Source: Yamagishiella unicocca
Taxonomy: Eukaryota; Chlorophyta; Chlorophyceae; Chlamydomonadales; Volvocaceae
Direction of reading: 5' to 3'
Length of the DNA stretch: 64,000 bases
NCBI GenBank assembly: GCA_003116995.1
Contig: BDSL01000011.1
Span: 186,001 to 250,000 of the forward strand
Position 1 is the first letter of the stretch. Each line of letters opens with the position of its first letter. The notes under the pieces were generated by a model, which did not search any database, was not told where the DNA came from, and was given only the letters and a program-made list of their open reading frames with translations. Positions 47,650 through 59,367 of this stretch are shown here, piece after piece. Both the position numbers and the translations under genes were made by a program.

Positions 47650-50600
47650 TCATGTGGACGACAACCACGGCTTCACCGATCCTAGCTCCATTACATAGTA
47701 CTTGTAATAAATTGACAGCTCGCAACTGAAAGGCTCGAATCGATCGACGCGCTCGATCGGCCTGAGCTGCTGCTTATTGGCGGGCTTGCCGTCCTTGGCG
47801 ACAATAATGTGGCCGTTCACATCCAGGACCACGGGCATGTTCCTGCCGGGGCTTGCGACCCGCACGGCATGGTAACACCACGCCAGTGCCTTCGCAGCTC
47901 GCTCCAGCTGCTCACGTGCCGTAGACAGCCCTGCGCACGTCAACAATATCGGCCAACTAACGTTAAAATTGAAAGTTGATCGGTGCACCGCCACTACGCT
48001 ATACATAACGCACAAGCGCACAAACCTGTCCACAACGCAGACAGTGCATATCATGTATCATGAAAAAAGGCTGGCCGAGAGAACTGCATGTAAGCTACCT
48101 GCCCATTCCCAAACTTCGGATTCGCCCTGCCTGCTCCCGGCGATACACTAATGAAATACTCACCGCTGCTGCTGTTCATCTTCAGCTCGGTCAGGTCCAG
48201 CACAGCACGCCTTCCGCCAACTTCCTCCACCAGCACGACGCGCGCGCAGCGGTCCAGTTGCAGCTCGTCCTGGGCCTTACCACAGGCGAGCGCTGTCAGC
48301 GCGGGCATGAACATGCGGCTGTCCAGGAGCGCCTCCGCCCGCGCATTGGAAGCGGACTCAGTGGCGTATGCCTGAAGAGGCCCTGCAAACAGCGCGCTGC
48401 CGTAGGCGCTGCTGTGCAAAATCTGAATGCACTCCAATGCCGCTCCCAATTCGAGAGAACTGTCAAGTGTCCGGAGCGCGGCCTCCGCACGAGAGGCGGC
48501 TTTCAGCAGCTCGTTGGGAAGGTCCTGCATGAAACGGGGTTGAGACGCACATTTGGTTCCGTACACGAAAACTTCGCTTTTGACCATAGCACATGTTTAT
48601 ACGGACGGCAGAGCCAATGCAGTTGGGCACCCACAAGCAGGTTTCCGAGATTTGGTTGTAGACTGCGTCGCCTGACGCCATATCCAATGCTTTCCACCCC
48701 CCCACATGCAATGCGTTGCAGTAGTGTGAACATGAGAAGGATTCTAGTGACGCTGTATGTCTTACCTCCGCTCTTTTCTTCCTGGCCTTCTTCTCGGCGA
48801 CCACCTCCGCGGACTTTACCAAGGCGACTACTTCCCGGAGAGCCCACTTCAGCAACGCCCAGAACGCCGCATCCTGACACAAGTGAAGCAACCCCCGCGT
48901 CAGTACACGGCAGCTTGGATGTGCAGATGGCAGAAGTGGGGTTTCAAACTTCTTCGGAGCCTGGAAGCCAGATGCCCGCTTGCTTCGCATAGTGTTTGCG
49001 TTGCTTGTAGTCGCTGCTGGTATGTAAAAATGTCGTTAACGTTGCATGTACATCTCTGCACTGACCCAGCGTGTCTGTGCCCTCTTATTGGCGTTTGACC
49101 CTTAAAAACGTATTACAACATTGTTATGATGAGTACTACTATGATGTGAAACACACCTTATCTCCCATCAGCGTTGTGCCCGTAATGCGTATTAATACGC
49201 AGAGAATACGCGCGTATTAATACGCGGAATACGCGCCAGGAAAGTCGATAAGCGGCCCGCGTGTACGACCGCGTATTGAATACGCGGATAGGCTCCGAGA
49301 CCGGACTGCGCCCCTCACCAGCTTCGCACGGAGGCACGAAACTCGCTGCGCTCTCGTATTGTTCAACATTTATCGCCTTTATTTTGACCCAAGTCACTGA
49401 CCTTGTAACTGGTCGCAAACTCGCTACCACATCGTCATGTCGGCGGACAGCGCAGGCGAAAAGCGCCCCGGCCCGAAGCCTATGATAACTCTGCAAGATC
49501 ACTTCTGCAGCGATGGTGCATACGATGCTCGGTCGAAGCGGACCCCGCAGAAGTGCAAGCACTGTGGCGCAAAGTTTCCTGCAAGCAAAGCCCGAAAGGA
49601 GGATCCCTAGCACCCTCAAACCGTTGACCCCTACCGGTGGCTTGCCCCACCCTGCCACCCACTGCTGGATTGCCCCCTGGCCCATCGCTTTGTTGACTTC
49701 TGTGGTCACCAAACCCCTGCGCTCCTCGGCGCTGCAGTGGTTGGGTAACGAAAATGCGGTAGGGCTCCCGACCCCGTAGTAGGGTGTCGGGGTCTCCTCG
49801 TGGCTGCACGGCGACCACGCTGACATCTGTCGGACAATCCGGATCTCCTCTCACTTATGCGGAGCCGACTCGCGCCCCTACAAATCTAGTTCCACGCCTT
49901 CGCAAACCATCCTGAGCCCGCCTTTGCCCGGTTCAGAACTCTTCCCGTTGCCTTCTAGTGCCAACAATGTCCCCCAGATGCGAGCGTGCCTCTGCAGCCT
50001 GCCCTACTGGAACTGGTCGGGACCCGGGCATAGGGCCTTCAGCTGAGCCTCAAACTCGCAGTCAGGTGTTTCCTCGCTGGCCTCGGGTGCTTTAGATGCT
50101 GCATGTGCGGCCGCGCCTCTTGTAGTAGTTGATAAGAGCGGCTGCCCTCAGCTCCCTTTGGTGCCGAGCTCGACTATGCAAGAGACAGGTGGTGCAACAG
50201 ACCGGTGCCCTAGTGCGCCTACTTCCCCCAGGGGGGCAGGGCTAATGGACCGGCATGATGTGCACGAGTTGTTTATAGGCTGGAGGGGATCAATGGGACC
50301 CAGGGACCCCTGGGGCCCAGGGATCCCTGGGGCCCCCGACCCCTGGGCCCCCCACGCGCTTCCCTCGGCAGGCACCCACAGTGACGAGGGCCATGGCGCC
50401 ATGCCATGCGTTAGGGAGACATTAAATACTGTAAATATACTTAGTTATTGAGTTACAGGCAGCGGCGGAAGGGGCGTTCGACTTGCCAGTGGCAATAGTC
50501 CCGGACATGACTTCCATGGATACGCGGCAATGAGTTCTAACGATTGCCGCTATGCCGTACACGAAAAGCAATCTATTTATTAATACGTCAATACGCGGAA

Positions 50601-51392
50601 TACGCCGCGTATTAATTTGTAAGAAGACATTACGCGCCAGGGTCAAATCGAATACGGGCACAACGCTGTCTCCCATCACATACACAACATGATCACACGT
50701 TTTCTAACGCCAACACTCTGAAACCATCCCCTCGGCTCCCCCCTCACAATTGCATACGCACCTTGTCGAGCATTGCCTTGAGGAGGCCACGGGTGGACGC
50801 ATAATGTGAGGGGCCCCCTTCCGGCAGAACGATGCGCAGAACGTCGTCTGCCGTCCGAAGCGTCTCAGGCTTACCAAGACGCCCTCCAAACGTCTTCGTT
50901 ACGGTGCTGTCGGCGGTCAGCTCCAGAAGTATGCCGTTTGAAGTCTGTATAGCTGCGACAGCCTTCTGCAGCGCCTGCTGCCCGTCATCCAAACTCTGCA
51001 TTTTCTGCTCCATACCCTGCATTTTCTGCTCCATACCTTGCATTTTCTGCTCCATACCCTGCATTTTCTGCTCAATACCCCCAAGTTTCGCCAAAATCAT
51101 CTCGAGCGCCTGAAAGGAGGGCAGTATGCAGTGTGTTTAAGCTCTTAGGATAAAAGTCAAATTCTTAACGACCAAGTTCTAAACGACCATGTTCAGGATG
51201 GAAAAGGTCACAACAACATACCTGGTGGGTGCTTAAGGGGCCTTCAGAGCTGGCTGCATTAGCAGTTTGCGGACGTCTGAGGCCGCAGGGTGGCCTGCAG
51301 TTGCCGTGTGGAGCCACCGAAGTGCGCCTTCTGAAATGCGCAGGCAGTCCCACGTTCGGGCAAGCCGGCCCTTTGCAAACTGTGCAAGGCAT
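47650..51392 (-). CDS. Array gene copy A: coiled-coil, putative nuclease-like protein
   Basis: Family not recognised. Exons on the minus strand: coiled-coil exon 51109-50762 (116 codons), 48873-48766 (36 codons, DAAFWALLKWALREVVALVK), 48524-48164 and 47930-47650 (stop); all splice in phase. The first exon has four 7-residue EQKMQGM-type repeats. The last two exons together read LQLDRCARVVLVEEVGG, AVLDLTELKM, then AREQLERAAKAL, a pattern like a PD-(D/E)XK nuclease core (inferred). The 5' end is uncertain: an in-frame exon 51392-51222 with donor CAG/GTATGT would supply 57 codons starting MPCTVCKGPACPNV, while a different frame over the same bases (51565-51233, 110 codons) is also open and conserved. 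A 1500-bp transposon sits in the intron 50761-48874. The C-terminus reads GSVKPWLSST (R in place of K in the others). Confidence 0.7.
49161..49168. repeat. Left target-site duplication of hAT element
   Basis: tctcccat, repeated at 50669-50676 on the other side. The corresponding uninterrupted site occurs once in copies B, C and D. Confidence 0.93.
49169..50668 (+). mobile_element. Non-autonomous hAT-type DNA transposon, 1500 bp
   Basis: Present in copy A and absent from the same place in B, C and D, so the borders are exact. Ends form a perfect 16-bp inverted repeat beginning CAGCGTTGTGCCCGTA, and the 8-bp target duplication tctcccat flanks it; 8-bp duplications and CAG-type ends are marks of the hAT superfamily. 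Subterminal palindromes gcgtattaatacgc occur at 49187-49200 and 49212-49225, with related gcggaatacgc motifs near the right end. No transposase catalytic domain is present; only a short BED-like zinc-finger ORF remains. A second G/C-rich palindromic stretch lies at 50290-50360. Confidence 0.92.
49437..49610 (+). pseudogene. Remnant hAT transposase N-terminus with BED-type finger
   Basis: A 57-codon frame inside the element starts MSADSAGEKRPGPKPM and contains KCKHCGAKFPASKARKED before a TAG. The C-x2-C plus PASKAR context is what BED zinc fingers at the start of hAT transposases look like. The second half of the finger (His/Cys pair) and the catalytic domain are missing, so this is a relic or a first exon of a deleted transposase. 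Confidence 0.65.
50669..50676. repeat. Right target-site duplication of hAT element
   Basis: tctcccat, identical to 49161-49168. Confidence 0.93.
50993..51078. repeat. 21-bp coding heptad repeat in copy A, 4 units
   Basis: On the plus strand ctgcattttctgctccatac units; on the minus strand they encode EQKMQGM-like heptads. Equivalent blocks have 2 units in B (about 55256-55299), 3 in C (about 58991-59055) and 1 in D (about 62930-62950). Confidence 0.92.
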
Positions 51393-53415
51393 TCCTTATC
51401 TTTTTCTTGTGTCACAACGTAAGTAGAAAACAAAAATGGAAGGTGTTCACTCTCGTCAAGGTCAAGACGATTGTTTAGAGGACGCAGATTTGTGTAATGT
51501 GACACAGACGTGTACAAGGAATTATGGAACTTCCTGAATGCTCTGCGCGCCCGCGAAGGCGTCATAAGGGAACGGCCGAGCGGCTGTACGAGTATAGGGC
51601 CTTAGCCATTGGCATCTCGCTCTCACCCCTCGGATCGACTCCGCACGTGCCAGCAACTTCAATTGCGAACTTCGTTCTCTGCACAGCGTCGGCCTTGCAA
51701 CTTATTGCTGCGTCGGTTTACCATGTACTGTTACCGGTATCTAATACTGATACTGTCATGTTATCTAATACTGATACCCTCGTGACCCACGCTCGGTATG
51801 TTCCTCCGTCCCCTTGCCACGGCTCTTTAGCTTAAGGACCCGTCTGGAAGCAGAATCACTACTACCCAATTGGTCATTTCTTTGTACAAGTGGCGGTCTC
51901 GAACGAATCGCACTACTCCCACCAATTGCAAAAACGTCAGCTAGCACAGTGACTTAGTAACTGTTACAGTGGGTTCCAGACCAGAAGGTAGAACCATCGG
52001 GCACATCGCCTGACACTGAAGGAGACGAAAGAGACAGAAACCGACGTGTGCCGGGACAAAGGCGGTAGAGAGATGTGTAGAGAAGAGCTAGGTTGGGATC
52101 AAGTAAGGTGCTTGGTGCAGGGTGGGCGCTGGGATGGGAGTGTTATACTCGGCGGTGTTGACAAAGATGGTCGAGGGCTGGAATGGAGTGGTGGAATGGA
52201 GTGGCGTGGGTACACCCCTAACACCCTCCACCCGGACATCCTCAGAATGACAGCGCAAGGGGCCGCCACCAAGCCCTCCATATAGGGTAGAGCCTCTAAT
52301 TACTGCCAAGCTGTGTTTAGGGATTAGGAAATTGATGGGATATGAATTGCATAATGGTTTGTGGGGGTGTTATGCAAGCATGGGGTAAGCATGACTGGTC
52401 AGGGGGACATAACGGCATTCCTGTTTTAACGTTGTCCTGCCCATGTGAAATGCTGTGCTCGCATCACTGAACGAGCCAGAATCATGAGTACTGATGCGGT
52501 GACTGTTGGAACGATTCTGCACAGGTCCATAACAAAGTTCGTTACCGGTTGCTCTCGGAGGCCCCACCCACCCTAGGGAAAAAACATACACCTTGGCTCA
52601 GTGCACATTACCTCAATTCATAGACGGCCGACAAGACCATTCATACAGCTACGTTGAGGTATGAAAGGGAATAACATGCACATCTATCCCGGGTACGATC
52701 CATCCTGACAGAGACTCGACACATGCAGCAGTTACTCCCTGTCAGAGGTTACTGCCCTTGGGTCCGCAAGCGTCGAAAACCGCACAACAAAAGCCTTTAC
52801 TCAGCCCTAGGGAAAGCCGCACTAGTTGCTACTAGTACATAGACAACCTGCGAACAGTAATGCGCATCCATCTCGGCCCGTTACCTGGCTGCAACAGCTC
52901 AAAGACTCTACCGGTATTTGCGCAAAAGTTAATGCCGCATCATACATCCAGCTGATAGACATGTCAAGTGGCAATTGTAAAACAGAGTATAACGTTGACC
53001 GTGCCGAATAAATCACTAACTCATGTTACCCGATCCAGGGAAGCAAAGAATGAAGTGCAAAACACCTAAAAATCTAAAGCAGCCATGCCTGCAAGCAGAG
53101 GCTAGAAGATGCTGTCAAGATCGGTGAAAGTCATGTGGACGACAACCATGGCCTCACCGATCCTAGCTCCATTACATAGTACTTGAAATAAATTGACAAT
53201 TCGCAACTGAAAGTTAATGCCGCATCATACATCCAGCTGATAGACATGTCAAGTGGCAATTGTAAAACAGAGTATAACGTTGACCGTGCCGAATAAATCA
53301 CTAACTCATGTTACCCGATCCAGGGAAGCAAAGAATGAAGTGCAAAACACCTAAAAATCTAAAGCAGCCATGCCTGCAAGCAGAGGCTAGAAGATGCTGT
53401 CAAGATCGGTGAAAG
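51393..53415. other. Array spacer (copies A/B)
   Basis: Repeated between the gene copies (also 55611-57151 and 59368-61105). It holds the interspersed repeat near 51960-52030, a duplicated tctaatactgatac motif near 51738-51776, and short frames of 60-79 codons conserved only because the whole unit is nearly identical. No gene is supported. Confidence 0.5.
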
Positions 53416-53495
53416 TCATGTGGACGACAACCATGGCCTCACCGATCCTAGCTCCATTACATAGTACTTGTAATAAATTGACAATTCGCAACTGA
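52926..53495. repeat. 285-bp direct duplication in copy B
   Basis: The block beginning aagttaatgccgcatcatac at 52926 starts again at 53211, so 285 bp repeat once. It duplicates the end of the last coding exon, the stop codon and downstream sequence. The two copies differ at a few bases, for example acttgaaata against acttgtaata. Confidence 0.9.
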
Positions 53496-55610
53496 AAGGC
53501 TCGAATCGATCGACGCGCTCGATCGGCCTGAGCTGCTGCTTATTGGCCGGCTTGCCATCCTTGGCGACAATAATGTGGCCATTCACGTCCAGGACCACGG
53601 GCATGTTCCTGCCGGGGCTTGCGACCCGCACGGCATGGTAACACCACGCCAGTGCCTTCGCAGCTCGCTCCAGCTGCTCACGTGCCGTAGACAGCCCTGC
53701 GCACGTCAACAATATCGGCCAACGAACGTTAAAACTGCAAGTTGAATCGGTGCACCGCCACTACGCTATACGTAACGCACAAGCGCACAAACCTGTCCAC
53801 AACGCAGACAGTGCATATCATGTATCATGAAAAAAGGCTGGCCGAGAGAACTGCATGTAAGCTACCTGCCCATTCCCAAACTTCGGATTCGCCCTGCCTG
53901 CTCCCGGCGATACACTAATGAAATACTCACCGCTGCTGCTGTTCATCTTCAGCTCGGTCAGGTCCAGCACAGCACGCCTTCCGCCAACTTCCTCCACCAG
54001 CACGACGCGCGCGCAGCGGTCCAGTTGCAGCTCGTCCTGGGCCTTACCACAGGCGAGCGCTGTCAGCGCGGGCATGAACATGCGGCTGTCCAGGAGCGCC
54101 TCCGCCCGCGCATCGGAAGCGGACTCAGTGGCGTATGCCTGAAGAGGCCCCGCAAACAGCGCGCTGCCGTAGGCGCTGCTGTGCAAAATCTGTATGTACT
54201 CCAATGCCGCTCCCAATTCGAGAGAACTGTCAAGTGTCCGGAGCGCGGCCTCCGCACGAGAGGCGGCTTTCAGCAGCTCGTTGGGAAGGTCCTGCATGAA
54301 ACGGGGTTGAGACGCACATTTGGTTCCGTACACGAAAACTTCGCTTTTGACCATAGCACATGTTTATACGGACGGCAGAGCCAATGCAGTTGGGCACCCA
54401 CAAGCAGGTTTCCGAGATTTGGTTGTAGACTGCGTCGCCTGACGCCATATCCAGTGCTTTACACCCCCTACATGCAATGCGTTGCAGTAGTGTGAACATG
54501 AGAAGGATTCTAGTGACGCTGTATGTCTTACCTCCGCTCTTTTCTTCCTGGCCTTCTTCTCGGCGACCACCTCCGCGGACTTTACCAAGGCGACTACTTC
54601 CCGGAGAGCCCACTTCAGCAACGCCCAGAACGCCGCATCCTGACACAAGTGAAGCAACCCCCGCGTCAGTACACGGCAGCTTGGATGTGCAGATGGCAGA
54701 AGTGGGGTTTCAAACTTCTTCGGAGCCTGGAAGCCAGATGCCCGCTTGCTTCGCATAGTGTTTGCGTTGCTTGTAGTCGCTGCTGGTATGTAAAAATGTC
54801 GTTAACGTTGCATGTACATCTCTGCACTGACCCAGCGTGTCTGTGCCCTCTTATTGGCGTTTGACCCTTCAAAACGTATTACAACATTGTTATGATGAGT
54901 ACTACTATGATGTGAAACACACCCTATCTCCCATCACATACACAACATGATCACACGTTTTCTAACGCCAACACTCTGAAACCATCCCCTCGGCTCCCCC
55001 CTCACAACTGCAAAGACGCACCTTGTCGAGCATTGCCTTGAGGAGGCCACGGGTGGACGCATAATGTGAGGGGCCCCCTTCCGGCAGAACGATGCGCAGA
55101 ACGCCGTCTGCCGTCCGAAGCGTCTCAGGCTTACCAAGACGCCCTCCAAACGTCTTCGTTACGGTGCTGTCGGCGGTCAGCTCCAGAAGTATGCCGTTTG
55201 AAGTCTGTATAGCTGCGACAGCCTTCTGCAGCGCCTGCTGCCCGTCATCCAAACTCTGCATTTTCTGCTCCATACCCTGCATTTTCTGCTCCATACCCCC
55301 AAGTTTCGCCAAAATCATCTCGAGCGCCTGAAAGGAGGGCAGTATGCAGTGTGTTTAAGCTCTTAGGATAAAAGTCAAATTCTTAACGACCAAGTTCTAA
55401 ACGACCATGTTCAGGATGGAAAAGGTCACAACAACATACCTGCTGGGTGCTTAAGGGGCCTTCAGAGCTGGCTGCATTAGCAGTTTGCGGACGTCTGAGG
55501 CCGCAGGGTGGCCTGCAGTTGCCGTGTGGAGCCACCGAAGTGCGCCTTCTGAAATGCGCAGGCAGTCCCACGTTCGGGCAAGCCGGCCCTTTGCAAACTG
55601 TGCAAGGCAT
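53416..55610 (-). CDS. Array gene copy B
   Basis: Same gene as copy A. Exons: coiled-coil exon 55327-55022 (102 codons, two heptad units), 54639-54532, 54291-53931 and 53696-53416 (stop). A candidate first exon starts at 55610 with donor at about 55440. All frames are open. The intron after the coiled-coil exon is 382 bp and shows the empty transposon site (single tctcccat). Silent changes in the last exon are shared with copy C but not with A or D. The 3' end is partly duplicated downstream. Confidence 0.7.
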
Positions 55611-57151
55611 TCCTTATCTTTTTCTTGTGTCACAACGTAAGTAGAAAACAAAAATGGAAGGTGTTCACTCTCGTCAAGGTCAAGACGATTGTTTAGAGGA
55701 CGCAGAAGTGTGTAATGTGACACAGACGTGTACAAGGAATTATGGAACTTCCTGAATGCTCTGCGCGCCCGCGAAGGCGTCATAAGGGAGCGGCCGAGCG
55801 GCTGTACGAGTATAGGGCCTTAGCCATTGGCATCTCGCTCTCACCCCTCGGATCGACTCCGCACGTGCCAGCAACTTCAATTGCGAACTTCGTTCTCTGC
55901 ACAGCGTCGGCCTTGCAACTTATTGCTGCGTCGGTTTACCATGTACTGTTACCGGTATCTAATACTGATACTGTCATGTTATCTAATACTGATACCCTCG
56001 TGACCCACGCTCGGTATGTTCCTCCGTCCCCTTGCCACGGCTCTTTAGCTTAAGGACCCGTCTGGATGCAGAATCACTACTACCCAATTGGTCATTTCTT
56101 TGTACAAGTGGCGGTCTCGAACGAATCGCACTACTCCCACCAATTGCAAAAACGTCAGCTAGCACAGTGACTTAGTAACTGTTACAGTGGGTTCCAGACC
56201 AGAAGGTAGAACCATCGGGCACATCGCCTGACACTGAAGGAGACGAAAGAGACAGAAACCGACGTGTGCCGGGACAAAGGCGGTAGAGAGATGTGTAGAG
56301 AAGAGCTAGGTTGGGATCAAGTAAGGTGCTTGGTGCAGGGTGGGCGCTGGGATGGGAGTGTTATACTGGGCGGTGTTGACAAAGATGGTCGAGGGCTGGA
56401 ATGGAGTGGTGGAATGGAGTGGCGTGGGTACACCCCTAACACCCTCCACCCGGACATCCTCAGAATGACAGCGCAAGGGGCCGCCACCAAGCCCTCCATA
56501 TAGGGTAAAGCCTCTAATTACTGCCAAGCTGTGTTTAGGGATTAGGAAATTGATGGGATATGAATTGCATAATGGTTTGTGGGGGTGTTATGCAAGCATG
56601 GGGTAAGCATGACTGGTCAGGGGGACATAACGGCATTCCTGTTTTAACGTTGTCCTGCCCATGTGAAATGCTGTGCTCGCATCACTGAACGAGCCAGAAT
56701 CATGAGTACTGATGCGGTGACTGTTGGAACGATTCTGCACAGGTCCATAACAAAGTTCGTTACCGGTTGCTCTCGGAGGCCCCACCCACCCTAGGGAAAA
56801 AACATACACCTTGGCTCAGTGCACATTACCTCAATTCATAGACGGCCGACAAGACCATTCATACAGCTACGTTGAGGTATGAAAGGGAATAACATGCACA
56901 TCTATCCCGGGTACGATCCATCCTGACAGAGACTCGACACATGCAGCAGTTACTCCCTGTCAGAGGTTACTGCCCTTGGGTCCGCAAGCGTCGAAAACCG
57001 CACAACAAAAGCCTTTACTCAGCCCTAGGGAAATCACTAGCTCATGTTACCCGATCCAGGGAAGCAAAGAATGAAGTGCAAAACACCTAAAAATCTAAAG
57101 CAGCCATGCCTGCAAGCAGAGGCTAGAAGATGCTGTCAAGATCGGTGAAAG

Positions 57152-59367
57152 TCATGTGGACGACAACCATGGCCTCACCGATCCTAGCTCCATTACATAG
57201 TACTTGAAATAAATTGACAATTCGCAACTGAAAGGCTCGAATCGATCGACGCGCTCGATCGGCCTGAGCTGCTGCTTATTGGCCGGCTTGCCATCCTTGG
57301 CGACAATAATGTGGCCATTCACGTCCAGGACCACGGGCATGTTCCTGCCGGGGCTTGCGACCCGCACGGCATGGTAACACCACGCCAGTGCCTTCGCAGC
57401 TCGCTCCAGCTGCTCACGTGCCGTAGACAGCCCTGCGCACGTCAACAATATCGGCCAACTAACGTTAAAATTGAAAGTTGATCGGTGCACCGCCACTACG
57501 CTATACATAACGCACAAGCGCACAAACCTGTCCACAACGCAGACAGTGCATATCATGTATCATGAAAAAAGGCTGGCCGAGAGAACTGCATGTAAGCTAC
57601 CTGCCCATTCCCAAATTTCGGATTCGCCCTGCCTGCTCCCGGCGATACACTAATGAAATACTCACCGCTGCTGCTGTTCATCTTCAGCTCGGTCAGGTCC
57701 AGCACAGCACGCCTTCCGCCAACTTCCTCCACCAGCACGACGCGCGCGCAGCGGTCCAGTTGCAGCTCGTCCTGGGCCTTACCACAGGCGAGCGCTGTCA
57801 GCGCGGGCATGAACATGCGGCTGTCCAGGAGCGCCTCCGCCCGCGCATTGGAAGCGGACTCAGTGGCGTATGCCTGAAGAGGCCCTGCAAACAGCGCGCT
57901 GCCGTTGGCGCTGCTGTGCAAAATCTGTATGCACTCCAATGCCGCTCCCATTTCGAGAGAACTGTCAAGTGTCCGGAGCGCGGCCTCCGCACGAGAGGCG
58001 GCTTTCAGCAGCTCGTTGGGAAGGTCCTGCATGAAACGGGGTTGAGACGCACATTTGGTTCCGTACACGAAAACTTCGCTTTGGACCATAGCACATGTTT
58101 ATACGGACGGCAGAGCCAATGCAGTTGGGCACCCACAAGCAGGTTTCCGAGATTTGGTTGTAGACTGCGTCGCCTGGCGCCATATCCAATGCTTTCCACC
58201 CCCCCACATGCAATGCGTTGCAATAGTGTGAACATGAGAAGGATTCTAGTGACGCTGTATGTCTTACCTCCGCTCTTTTCTTCCTGGCCTTCTTCTCGGC
58301 GACCACCTCCGCGGACTTTACCAAGGCGACTACTTCCCGGAGAGCCCACTTCAGCAACGCCCAGAACGCCGCAACCTGACACAAGTGAAGCAACCCCCGC
58401 GTCAGTACACAGCTGCTTGGATGTGCAGATGGCAGAAGTGGGGTTTCAAACTTCTTCGGAGCCTGGAAGCCAGATGCCCGCTTGCTTCGCATAGTGTTTG
58501 CGTTGCTTGTAGTCGCTGCTGGTATGTAAAAATGTCGTTAACGTTGCATGTACATCTCTGCACTGACCCAGCGTGTCTGTGCCCTCTTATTGGCGTTTGA
58601 CCCTTCAAAACGTATTACAACATTGTTATGATGAGTAGTACTATGATGTGAAACACACCTTATCTCCCATCACATACACAACATGATCACACGTTTTCTA
58701 ACGCCAACACTCTGAAACCATCCCCTCGGCTCCCCCCTCACAACTGCAAAGACGCACCTTGTCGAGCATTGCCTTGAGGAGGCCACGGGTGGACGCATAA
58801 TGTGAGGGGCCCCCTTCCGGCAGAACGATGCGCAGAACGTCGTCTGCCGTCCGAAGCGTCTCAGGCTTACCAAGACGCCCTCCAAACGTCTTCGTTACGG
58901 TGCTGTCGGCGGTCACCTCCAGAAGTATGCCGTTTGAAGTCTGTATAGCTGCGGCAGCCTTCTGCAGCGCCTGCTGCCCGTCATCCAAACTCTGCATTTT
59001 CTGCTCCATACCCTGCATTTTCTGCTCCATACCCTGCATTTTCTGCTCAATACCCCCAAGTTTCGCCAAAATCATCTCGAGCGCCTGAAAGGAGGGCAGT
59101 ATGCAGTGTGTTTAAGCTCTTAGGATAAAAGTCAAATTCTTAACGACCAAGTTCTAAACGACCATGTTCAGGATGGAAAAGGTCACAACAACATACCTGG
59201 TGGGTGCTTAAGGGGCCTTCAGAGCTGGCTGTATTAGCAGTTTGCGGACGTCTGAGGCCGCAGGGTGGCCTGCAGTTGCCGTGTGGAGCCACCGAAGTGC
59301 GCCTTCTGAAATGCGCAGGCAGTCCCACGTTCGGGCAAGCCGGCCCTTTGCAAACTGTGCAAGGCAT
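57152..59367 (-). CDS. Array gene copy C
   Basis: Same gene. Exons: coiled-coil 59084-58758 (109 codons, three heptad units), 58375-58268, 58026-57666 and 57432-57152 (stop). Replacements against the other copies include D to V at the first residue of the second exon, and S to N within the conserved LHSSAYGS stretch nearby. The nuclease-like D, E and K positions are unchanged. About 200 bp of downstream spacer present in B and D is missing near 57031. A candidate first exon starts at 59367. Confidence 0.7.

Noticed and set aside
48060..48992. Plus-strand 310-codon frame, repeated near 53827, 57562 and 61516
   Set aside because: It is antisense to the spliced minus-strand array gene. Conservation only reflects near-identical units, and it crosses the gene's introns and exons alike.
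49158..49826. 222-codon minus-strand frame inside the transposon
   Set aside because: No family features; it is antisense to the BED-finger remnant and runs across the element's left end.
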